The notes under the pieces: generated by a model
What the model was told of the DNA's origin: nothing
Databases searched by the model: none
What the model saw: only the letters and a program-made list of their open reading frames with translations
Translations under genes and position numbers: made by a program
In this document: positions 1 through 5,385 of the stretch, piece after piece
Position numbering within the stretch: position 1 is the stretch's first letter
How the letters are laid out: the number at the start of each line of letters is the position of its first letter
Assembly: GCA_947372005.1 (NCBI GenBank)
Contig: CANBRV010000130.1
Coordinates: 1 to 6,469, forward strand
From: Comamonadaceae bacterium
GTDB lineage: Bacteria > Pseudomonadota > Gammaproteobacteria > Burkholderiales > Burkholderiaceae_C
DNA: 6,469 bases
Direction of reading: 5' to 3'

Positions 1-231
1 GCTGACCAGTGGTACGGTGTTGTCGCACCTGCGGGCACGCCCAAAGATATCGTCGCCAAATTAAATGTTCAAATCAACAAAGCGTTAGCCAGTGCAGAGC
101 TCAAAACGCGTTTGAATAGTGAAGGAGCGATTGCAACGCCCACAACACCTGAAATTTTTGGTGCACTGATCAAAACAGAAATTGCGCGTTGGAAACCTGT
201 GATTGCGGGTGGGCGCATCAAGGGCGCCTAA
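1..231 (+). CDS. Bug/TctC-family periplasmic solute-binding protein, C-terminal fragment
   Basis: The reading frame is open from the first base to a TAA at 229-231 and gives the last 76 residues of a protein whose start lies left of the window. The sequence WYGVVAPAGTP near the beginning, followed by an amphipathic stretch (DIVAKLNVQINKALAS) and the ending RWKPVIAGGRIKGA, is the typical C-terminal lobe of Bug proteins. These are the extracytoplasmic receptors of tripartite tricarboxylate transporters, which bind small carboxylates or related solutes in the periplasm. The ligand cannot be told from this fragment, and many Bug proteins are orphans without adjacent membrane subunits; none is visible here. 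The gene converges on the oxidoreductase gene with 22 bp between the stop codons. The family call is firm; the substrate is unknown. Confidence 0.88.
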   Translation, partial: ADQWYGVVAPAGTPKDIVAKLNVQINKALASAELKTRLNSEGAIATPTTPEIFGALIKTEIARWKPVIAGGRIKGA

Positions 232-253
232 AGCACGCCCCGTTGATATAGCT

Positions 254-1444
254 TTAGAGCGCGTAGGCGCCTTCCTCAAGGCTAATCGCAACGCCTGTTT
301 TTGCTGACTGTTCGGCCGCTAAGCCAATCAGCACGGCCTTGAGACCATCAGCTAAGCTTACTTCTGGCTTGGCATTTTTGTCGCCTGCCGTATAGGCTTT
401 TGCCATCTCAAAAAACTTTTGATGTTGATAAAACGTTGAGCCGTTGTGATCGCCCGCGGCCAGCAAAGCCTTATCGACTGGGATGTCCAAGGTTTTTAGC
501 GGTACGGCTGTAATGGTCGGATTGTTCGTCCAGCCATCCGCGCCCGTTTTGTGGCGCTGGCTGACCGTGAGCTGCGCCACAGGTGCATCGCCCAGTTCGG
601 CAGGCCAAAAACGCCCCGGACCTGGCACTTTGCAATCTAATTTGCCCTTCGCCCCCACCACGCACAATTCTTCTTGATAGCGTGACCCTTCGGCGAACAT
701 GCACAGATCGAGCAGTGCGCGGCGACCATTGGCAAAGTCGAGCACCACATAGGCGTTGTCCAAAATATCAGGTGTTTCGCCCGCATAGGCCTCATCCAAA
801 TGATTGTGATTTTGTCCACCCGAGGCATACACGCGAATCGGATCGGCCTGCATGACGTGCCGCATCAAGTCAAAGAAATGGCAGCATTTTTCGACCAAGG
901 TGCCTCCCGTATTACGGCTAAAACGATTCCAATCGCCCACTTTGGTAAGGAAGGGGTAGCGATGCTCGCGGATGCTAAACATGACGGCTTCGCCTGTGTA
1001 CTGGGCGCTGTGCGCCTCGGCAATTAATTTGGTAATTGGCGGCATGTAGCGGTATTCCATGGCCGTCCAAATAGGCAAATAAGCATTGCTGGAGGCGTTG
1101 TCTAGTATGGCTTGCAGAGCATTCACGCCTGCCAGATCGACGCAGGCAGGCTTCTCTAGCAGCACGGGTTTGGGGTTTTTGGCAACAATAGCCGCTAATT
1201 GCTCGGCATGACAGTGATTCGGGCTCGTGATGACCCATGCGTCGATGTCTGTACGAGCGAGTAGCGCGTCAAAGTTCGTTGCAAAAATAGCCTCTGGCGC
1301 AAAGCTGGCAGCCAACTTTTTCATGGCTGCATCGGGCTCAAAAATGGCAACCACCATGGCGCCTTTAATCATGGCCAAGTTGCGCAGGTGCTCCTGCCCC
1401 ATCATGCCGCAGCCGATAAATCCGTAACGTAGTTTGCTTGTCAT
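254..1444 (-). CDS. Gfo/Idh/MocA-family NAD(P)-dependent oxidoreductase
   Basis: A 396-residue protein with the two-domain build of the Gfo/Idh/MocA family, whose members oxidise or reduce sugars, inositols and related polyols with NAD(P). The N-terminal Rossmann fold opens with the dinucleotide loop GCGMMG (residues 11-16). The EKPA motif at 97-100 carries the conserved lysine K98. The C-terminal substrate domain contains GGTLVEKCCHFFDL (180-193), with H189 and D192 at the places of the usual catalytic His and Asp. The substrate cannot be predicted. I chose the ATG at 1442-1444 because the protein then begins MTSKLRYGFIGCG, as relatives do. An in-frame ATG at 1466-1468 would add eight residues (MDAIIHVI) and overlap ugpC; it has a weak GGAT element upstream and is not excluded. 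No Shine-Dalgarno sequence precedes the 1444 start. The gene is divergent from ugpC, so it may act on a substrate related to that transporter, but this is inference. Confidence 0.9.
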   Translation of the reverse strand: MTSKLRYGFIGCGMMGQEHLRNLAMIKGAMVVAIFEPDAAMKKLAASFAPEAIFATNFDALLARTDIDAWVITSPNHCHAEQLAAIVAKNPKPVLLEKPACVDLAGVNALQAILDNASSNAYLPIWTAMEYRYMPPITKLIAEAHSAQYTGEAVMFSIREHRYPFLTKVGDWNRFSRNTGGTLVEKCCHFFDLMRHVMQADPIRVYASGGQNHNHLDEAYAGETPDILDNAYVVLDFANGRRALLDLCMFAEGSRYQEELCVVGAKGKLDCKVPGPGRFWPAELGDAPVAQLTVSQRHKTGADGWTNNPTITAVPLKTLDIPVDKALLAAGDHNGSTFYQHQKFFEMAKAYTAGDKNAKPEVSLADGLKAVLIGLAAEQSAKTGVAISLEEGAYAL

Positions 1445-1460
1445 AATGACGTGAATTATG
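1442..1460. promoter_or_regulatory. Dyad spanning the divergent start codons of the oxidoreductase and ugpC
   Basis: CATAAT (1442-1447) and ATTATG (1455-1460) form a perfect 6-bp inverted repeat around the 7-bp centre GACGTGA. The left arm contains the complement of the oxidoreductase ATG (1442-1444) and the right arm contains the ugpC ATG (1458-1460). Read on its own strand, each arm is a 5-of-6 match to the sigma-70 -10 hexamer, facing the opposite gene. Transcripts starting from them would have leaders of only a few bases. Neither gene shows a Shine-Dalgarno sequence, which fits very short or absent leaders. I see no good -35 box at 16-18 bp for ugpC. On the minus strand a perfect TTGACA lies at 1489-1484, but 23 bp from its hexamer, which is too far. 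The dyad is seen directly; promoter or operator function is inferred. Confidence 0.35.
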
Positions 1461-2471
1461 GCATCCATCACTCTATCCAACGTTGTCAAACGTTACGCAG
1501 CTGTTAGCAAAGACAAGCCGAGCACTCAAGTGATTCACGGCGTGAGTGCCGAAATCTTGGACGGCGAGCTTGTCGTGATCGTCGGACCTTCTGGCTGTGG
1601 CAAGTCGACGTTACTCCGTATGGTGGCGGGGCTTGAAGATGTGACTGAGGGCGAGATCAAAATCGGGAGCCGTGTTGTCAATGACCTAGAGCCTGCCGAG
1701 CGCGATATCGCGATGGTGTTTCAAAACTATGCGCTGTATCCGCACATGACGGTGGAAGGCAATATGGCCTACGGGCTCAAGATTGCAAAAGTGCCTAAAG
1801 ACGAAATTAAGCGCCGCGTGGCAAAGGCCGCCGCCACGCTAGAGCTTTCGCATCTGCTAGCTCGTAGGCCAGGCCAGCTATCGGGTGGGCAGCGCCAGCG
1901 TGTAGCAATGGGGCGCGCCATTGTTCGCGAACCGCAGGTGTTTTTATTTGACGAGCCACTCTCTAATTTGGACGCCAAGCTGCGCGCACAAACGCGGCTA
2001 GAGATTCAAAAATTGCACCGCGAGCTGGGCATCACGTCGCTGTTTGTGACACACGATCAAGTTGAAGCCATGACGCTAGCCCAGCGGATTTTGATTTTGA
2101 ATGCAGGCGTGATCGAGCAGTTTGATACGCCAGAGGTGATTTACAAAAAACCTGCCAGTACCTTTGTCGCTAGCTTCATTGGCTCGCCGCCGATGAATTT
2201 GATTCCGATGGATGGCAAGATTTTGGGTGTGCGTCCTGAGCACTTGCACTTCACAAAAGATGCGACGAGCAGCAGTTGGTCGATCACCGTCCAAGCCACG
2301 GAGCTATTGGGCGCGGAGCGATTGATCTATGCCGCCTACGGTGACGCACCGATTGTGATTCGTGTCGATTCGGATGCGCTGACACCAACGATTGGCGAGA
2401 CATTACACGTGACACCGCGTGCCGATCAATTGCATTGGTTTGACGCCACTACGACAAAGAGATTGCCATGA
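1458..2471 (+). CDS. ugpC: ABC transporter ATP-binding protein, UgpC/MalK type
   Basis: A 337-residue cytoplasmic ATPase of a carbohydrate-uptake ABC importer. All motifs are intact: Walker A GPSGCGKST (43-51), Q-loop Q89, signature LSGGQ (141-145), Walker B VFLFDEP (161-167), D-loop SNLD (169-172) and switch histidine H199. The C-terminal regulatory/TOBE domain starts near residue 236 (SFIGSPPMN) and contains GVRPEHL (257-263). It is somewhat short: E. coli UgpC has about 356 residues, and the gap appears to fall between the MNL and GVRPEH motifs. The assignment to glycerol-3-phosphate import rests mainly on the overlap with ugpQ, because this ATPase family serves many sugars and is exchangeable between systems. 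An in-frame TGA at 1452-1454 fixes ATG 1458 as the earliest start. There is no Shine-Dalgarno sequence. The binding-protein and permease genes (ugpB, ugpA, ugpE), which usually lie upstream, are replaced here by the divergent oxidoreductase gene. Confidence 0.9.
   Translation: MASITLSNVVKRYAAVSKDKPSTQVIHGVSAEILDGELVVIVGPSGCGKSTLLRMVAGLEDVTEGEIKIGSRVVNDLEPAERDIAMVFQNYALYPHMTVEGNMAYGLKIAKVPKDEIKRRVAKAAATLELSHLLARRPGQLSGGQRQRVAMGRAIVREPQVFLFDEPLSNLDAKLRAQTRLEIQKLHRELGITSLFVTHDQVEAMTLAQRILILNAGVIEQFDTPEVIYKKPASTFVASFIGSPPMNLIPMDGKILGVRPEHLHFTKDATSSSWSITVQATELLGAERLIYAAYGDAPIVIRVDSDALTPTIGETLHVTPRADQLHWFDATTTKRLP
2457..2461 (+). promoter_or_regulatory. Probable ribosome binding site of ugpQ
   Basis: AAGAG, six bases before the ugpQ ATG at 2468, lies inside the last codons of ugpC. 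It supports this start together with the ATGA stop-start overlap, which suggests translational coupling. Confidence 0.45.
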
Positions 2472-3283
2472 CCACGACAAAAAACTGGCCTTACCCGCGC
2501 TTCATTGCCCACCGAGGCGGCGGCAAACTGGCTCCCGAAAACACCCTAGCCGCTTTCCGTGTAGGCGCTTCGTTTGGCTATCGCATGTTCGAGTGCGACA
2601 TCAAACTCTCCAGCGACAACGTGCCCTTTGTGTTGCACGACGATACGCTTGACCGGACGACCAATGTCAAAGAAAAAATGGGCGAAGCGGCTACCGAAGG
2701 GGCCTCGTATGTTGCGGGGTTGCTGGACTGGAACACCATCTCCAGCTTTGACGCAGGCAACTGGTACAGCCGCGTGTATGCGGGCGAGAGTGTGCCGACG
2801 ATGGAAGCCGTGTCGCAGTTTTGTATCCAAAATCACTACGCGCTCAACATCGAGCTCAAACCGACCGAAATGGAGGGCGAATCCAAAACCGTGGCGGACG
2901 CTATGGCGCGTCGCACAGGTGAGATCGTTACCAAACGTGCGCAGGTGCTTTGGGAGGGCTTAAATCTCAAGCCGCTCATGAGCTCGTTTAAGACCGAGTC
3001 GCTAGTCGGCGCCAAAGCCGTTGCGCCAGAGCTGCTGCGCGGCTTGCTGCTTGATGAAATGTGGGATGGTTGGCTGGAATGTGCGGTCACATTAGATTGC
3101 GCCATCGTCACCTGTAATTACAAGTTGTGGAACGCAGCAAGCGTTGCCAAAGTCAAAGCGGCTGGCATGCGCTGCGGCAGCTACACGGTGAATGACACTA
3201 CCGAGGCCAAGCGCTTGTTTGATCTTGGCATCGATTGCATCTATACCGACCGACTCGATTTATTTTCGCCTGCCAGCTCCTGA
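2468..3283 (+). CDS. ugpQ: Cytoplasmic glycerophosphodiester phosphodiesterase
   Basis: A 271-residue enzyme that hydrolyses glycerophosphodiesters (deacylated phospholipid head groups) to glycerol-3-phosphate and an alcohol, with a divalent metal. The GDPD signature is complete: HRGG at 15-18 with catalytic H15 and R16, ENT at 24-26, metal-binding E42 and D44 (FECDIKL), the second catalytic histidine H57 in VLHDDTLDRTT, and E129 in NIELKP. The C-terminus has the expected YTVND (239-243) and GIDCIYTD (254-261) of the closing barrel strands. There is no signal peptide, so it is the cytoplasmic UgpQ form rather than the periplasmic GlpQ form. It is slightly longer than E. coli UgpQ (247). The start codon overlaps the ugpC stop as ATGA, so the two are surely one transcript. 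UgpQ would act on diesters brought in by the UgpC-powered importer. The gene ends 1 bp before the end of the convergent sodC. Confidence 0.95.
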   Translation: MTTTKNWPYPRFIAHRGGGKLAPENTLAAFRVGASFGYRMFECDIKLSSDNVPFVLHDDTLDRTTNVKEKMGEAATEGASYVAGLLDWNTISSFDAGNWYSRVYAGESVPTMEAVSQFCIQNHYALNIELKPTEMEGESKTVADAMARRTGEIVTKRAQVLWEGLNLKPLMSSFKTESLVGAKAVAPELLRGLLLDEMWDGWLECAVTLDCAIVTCNYKLWNAASVAKVKAAGMRCGSYTVNDTTEAKRLFDLGIDCIYTDRLDLFSPASS

Positions 3284-3284
3284 T

Positions 3285-3809
3285 TTAATTGAGAGTAATA
3301 ATAGCGCAGGCTATACGCGGTCCCGCATTGCCTGTGGGTTGAGTTTTGTAGTCATCTGGGTCGCGATGCACAATTAGACCGCGTCCAACGACATTGGTCG
3401 TGCCTGAGCCGACGGTGATGCTAGTTGACTCAAAGTTAAATTTGACTGTGCCGTTTGCGTCTGTTTTTAACACTGGTAAATCGCCTGTGTGGTGCATATC
3501 AGAGCCCATATCACCGTGCGCTCCATGTGGCTTGCTTGTAGGGTTGAAATGACCTCCGGTACTCATACCATCCCCGCTAGAGCAATCCCCCTTTTCATGC
3601 ACATGAAAAGCATGCTCTGCATTAGGTTTTAGGCCTTTAATTTCGCCAGATACAAGAACTCGTCCATTGCCTTGGCTAAAGGTAACGACGCCTGTAGCGT
3701 TATTACCTTTTGTCGCTTGCAGATTGGCTGTGGCTGTAGGCACAGCGATTTGATTTGCACAGGCACCAACTAATAAAGCTGCAGCAAGGATTGAAAATTT
3801 TTGAATCAT
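3285..3809 (-). CDS. sodC: Cu/Zn superoxide dismutase, lipoprotein type
   Basis: A 174-residue envelope enzyme that converts superoxide to hydrogen peroxide and oxygen. The N-terminus MIQKFSILAAALLVGAC is a lipoprotein signal peptide with the lipobox VGAC, so the mature protein would be lipidated at C17. Alanine at +2 gives no inner-membrane retention signal. By comparison with known SodC proteins, copper ligands are H69 and H71 (FHVHE), bridging H87 (GGHFNP) and H148 (LIVHRD); zinc ligands are H95, H107 and D110 (HHTGDLP). C76 and C168 would form the conserved disulfide, and R165 is the active-site arginine (RIAC). Nothing essential is missing. The zinc loop (95-110) is rich in His and Met, as is common in this family. 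The start is set by a strong ribosome binding site. The gene lies 33 bp after the small membrane gene on the same strand, probably on a shared transcript, and is less GC-rich (about 50%) than hemA. Confidence 0.96.
   Translation of the reverse strand: MIQKFSILAAALLVGACANQIAVPTATANLQATKGNNATGVVTFSQGNGRVLVSGEIKGLKPNAEHAFHVHEKGDCSSGDGMSTGGHFNPTSKPHGAHGDMGSDMHHTGDLPVLKTDANGTVKFNFESTSITVGSGTTNVVGRGLIVHRDPDDYKTQPTGNAGPRIACAIITLN
3591..3610. repeat. Perfect 9-bp inverted repeat inside sodC
   Basis: CTTTTCATG (3591-3599) and CATGAAAAG (3602-3610) are exact reverse complements separated by two bases. The repeat covers the codons for the copper-binding FHVHEK motif of SodC. A two-base loop is too tight for the full stem, so any hairpin would open a few pairs. 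It most likely arises from alternating His and Glu/Lys codons rather than being a regulatory element. Confidence 0.5.
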
Positions 3810-3815
3810 AAGAAT

Positions 3816-3820
3816 CTCCT
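3816..3820 (-). promoter_or_regulatory. Ribosome binding site of sodC
   Basis: On the minus strand AGGAG stands six bases before the sodC ATG (3809-3807). It is the clearest Shine-Dalgarno sequence in the window and fixes the sodC start. It lies in the 33-bp gap after the small membrane gene, which holds no terminator that I can see. Confidence 0.8.
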
Positions 3821-3842
3821 AAAAATATGAACTTGCTTCAGT

Positions 3843-4103
3843 CTAGCTTTTTTTAAATGATCTTATGAGTTGTGTCAGTCCAAGGCTAAAAATTAGCAGG
3901 GCATACGAAAGCATTTTCCCATCCACGCCAAATAGCATAAGGCCTGCGACAAGGGCCACAATACCGATCATGCTGTTGATTAACCAAATTTGGCATACAC
4001 CACGTTTGTTGTAACGTCTACCCCAAAGCGCCAAAACGCCACCCACAAATACAGCAGGCAAGGCGAAATTGACGAGATGGAAGAGGGCGTCTAGGACAGT
4101 CAT
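3843..4103 (-). CDS. Small three-helix membrane protein of unknown function
   Basis: An 86-residue hydrophobic protein that I do not recognise as a named family. Three likely membrane segments can be read at about residues 4-27, 39-60 and 62-81. They are separated by a basic loop (GRRYNKRG, 28-35) and a very short turn (GVDGK), and the protein ends in the basic tail RSFKKS. By the positive-inside rule, the 28-35 loop and the C-terminus would face the cytoplasm, leaving the N-terminus outside. One cysteine (C37) is present and no catalytic or metal motif is seen. I chose ATG 4103; an upstream in-frame TTG at 4124 would add seven polar residues (MIIKFES) but has no ribosome binding site. The gene runs towards sodC with a 33-bp gap and is divergent from hemA. 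It is AT-rich (about 45% GC by hand count). Three hydrophobic segments and uninterrupted coding make it credible as a gene. Confidence 0.72.
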   Translation of the reverse strand: MTVLDALFHLVNFALPAVFVGGVLALWGRRYNKRGVCQIWLINSMIGIVALVAGLMLFGVDGKMLSYALLIFSLGLTQLIRSFKKS

Positions 4104-4121
4104 AGATTCAAATTTTATAAT
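4093..4121 (+). promoter_or_regulatory. Predicted sigma-70 promoter of hemA-prfA
   Basis: A perfect TATAAT (4116-4121) is preceded, with a 17-bp spacer, by AGGACA (4093-4098), a 4-of-6 match to TTGACA. Transcription would start near 4128, leaving a leader of only about 14 bases before the hemA ATG. The -35 box lies within codons 2-4 of the divergent membrane gene. This is the best promoter match I found in the window, but it is unproven. Confidence 0.55.
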
Positions 4122-4141
4122 CAAGGTTTACGCTTGCCCGA

Positions 4142-5374
4142 ATGTCTCAACCTCAGCTCCTATGGACCCTTGGTCTTAACCACGAAAGTGCGCCGCTCGA
4201 TTTGCGTGCGCGCTTCGCGTTTGCGTCCGCTGAGCTAGGGCAAGCATTGGCGGAAGTGCAGGCTGCAGCACCCGATTTGCCCGAGGTGGCGCTGCTGTCT
4301 ACCTGCAACCGAACTGAGCTGTACGGGCTGGGAAGTCAAGCACAGCAAGGCCTCGCATTAGAGTGGCTAGCCAAAACGGGCGCGGTGACAAGCGACGAAT
4401 TGAAGCAGCATTTGTATATCCATACGGATCTTGCCGCAGTGCGGCATGCGCTGCGCGTGGCAAGCGGGTTAGATTCCATGGTGCTCGGCGAGCCGCAAAT
4501 TTTGGGGCAAGTCAAAGAGGCTGTTCGTGCTGCAGGTGATGCGGGTACGCTTGGTCGAGCGCTGCATCAGCTGTTTCAGCGGGCATTCTCGGTTGCTAAA
4601 GATGTTCGCACGCATACGGACGTCGGCAGCCACTCCATTAGCATGGCTGCAGCAAGCACGCGCTTGGCTGCCAGCGTGTTTGAAGACTGGCAGCACACGC
4701 GTGTGCTCTTGGTTGGCGCTGGCGAAATGATCGAGCTATGCGCGGCGCACTTTGCCGCTAAAAATCCTAAACGCATGGCGGTTGCCAATCGCACGATGGC
4801 GCGTGGTGCGGCGCTGGCAGAGCGTTTCAGCACATCGAGTTTGCAAATCGGAACATTGGCATTGGCTGAGCTGCCCACGCATTTGCATGAGTTCGATGTA
4901 GTGGTCAGTTCCACTGCCAGCCTACTCCCCATTATTGGGCTTGGCGCGGTGCAGCACGCGATTAAGCTGCGTAAACATCGCCCCATGGTGATGGTCGATT
5001 TGGCGGTGCCGCGTGATATTGAGCCTGAGGTGAAGGCATTACCCGATGTGTATCTGTATACGGTGGATGACCTCTCCGCTGTGGTGCAGACAAACCTTGC
5101 CAACCGCTCAGCGGCGGTTGGTGCCGCCGAAAAATTAGTCGATGCAGGAGTGGCGGAGTTTGCCGCGTGGCAAGAGGCGAGAGCTACCTTCGTGCCGAAA
5201 ATTCAAGCCCTGAACGAACAAGCCAAAGAGTGGCAAGAGCAAGAGATTGAACGTGTGAAGAAGCAATTCTTAACAGGCGGCGATGCGTCGCAAGCCAATA
5301 TAGATAAGGCACTGCAAACGTTAGCGAGAAACTTATCCAATAAATTTTTGCATCTTGCGTATAAAAACTTATGA
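4142..5374 (+). CDS. hemA: Glutamyl-tRNA reductase
   Basis: A 410-residue cytoplasmic enzyme that reduces glutamyl-tRNA(Glu) with NADPH to glutamate-1-semialdehyde, the committed step of heme and other tetrapyrrole synthesis by the C5 route. The N-terminal catalytic domain has GLNHESAPLDLR (11-22), the nucleophile C55 in STCNRTE, and DSMVLGEPQILGQVK (111-125). The NADPH-binding domain has VGAGEM (191-196), ANRT (215-218) and VDLAVPRDIEPEV (285-297). A helical dimerisation region follows from about 315. The C-terminus stops at LSNKFLHLAYKNL; relatives usually carry some 20 or more further residues after the LxNKxLH motif. No clear Shine-Dalgarno sequence precedes the ATG. CAAGG sits 15 bases upstream, too far to be typical, so the short-leader promoter at 4093-4121 may explain initiation. 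The gene is the first of the hemA-prfA(-prmC) operon known from many proteobacteria. Its stop overlaps an ATG (ATGA at 5371-5374). Confidence 0.97.
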   Translation: MSQPQLLWTLGLNHESAPLDLRARFAFASAELGQALAEVQAAAPDLPEVALLSTCNRTELYGLGSQAQQGLALEWLAKTGAVTSDELKQHLYIHTDLAAVRHALRVASGLDSMVLGEPQILGQVKEAVRAAGDAGTLGRALHQLFQRAFSVAKDVRTHTDVGSHSISMAAASTRLAASVFEDWQHTRVLLVGAGEMIELCAAHFAAKNPKRMAVANRTMARGAALAERFSTSSLQIGTLALAELPTHLHEFDVVVSSTASLLPIIGLGAVQHAIKLRKHRPMVMVDLAVPRDIEPEVKALPDVYLYTVDDLSAVVQTNLANRSAAVGAAEKLVDAGVAEFAAWQEARATFVPKIQALNEQAKEWQEQEIERVKKQFLTGGDASQANIDKALQTLARNLSNKFLHLAYKNL

Positions 5375-5385
5375 AAGATTTATGA
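5371..5385 (+). other. Four-codon reading frame (MKDL) linking hemA to prfA
   Basis: The ATG at 5371 overlaps the hemA stop, runs for four codons (ATG AAA GAT TTA) and ends at a TGA (5383-5385) that overlaps the prfA ATG (5382-5384). Both junctions are ATGA. It lies on two near-identical 11-base units starting TATGAAAGA (at 5370 and 5381). It could pass terminating ribosomes from hemA to prfA, or be only a by-product of the duplication; no translation evidence exists here. Confidence 0.3.

Noticed and set aside
222..240. Possible terminator hairpin after the Bug gene (GGGCG and CGCCC around a 9-base loop)
   Set aside because: The stem is only five pairs with a long loop and is not followed by a T-run, so it does not meet the pattern of an intrinsic terminator.
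1445..1489. Longer oxidoreductase start at TTG 1489
   Set aside because: It adds 15 residues not expected in the family, uses a rare start codon and overlaps ugpC by 32 bases; ATG 1444 gives the typical N-terminus.
1484..1489. Perfect TTGACA on the minus strand as -35 box of the oxidoreductase gene
   Set aside because: The nearest -10-like hexamer is 23 bp away and nothing suitable lies at 16-18 bp.
1479..1494. Two AACGTT palindromes at 1479-1484 and 1489-1494 as an operator
   Set aside because: They lie within the codons for the conserved NVVKRY start of UgpC, and a six-base repeat is easily explained by chance.
3192..3377. Plus-strand open frame across the ugpQ-sodC junction
   Set aside because: It overlaps the ends of two firmly identified genes in other frames and has no recognisable product.
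4576..5103. 175-codon minus-strand open frame inside hemA
   Set aside because: It is a shadow of the conserved hemA frame in GC-rich DNA; its translation shows no motif and no ribosome binding site was noted.
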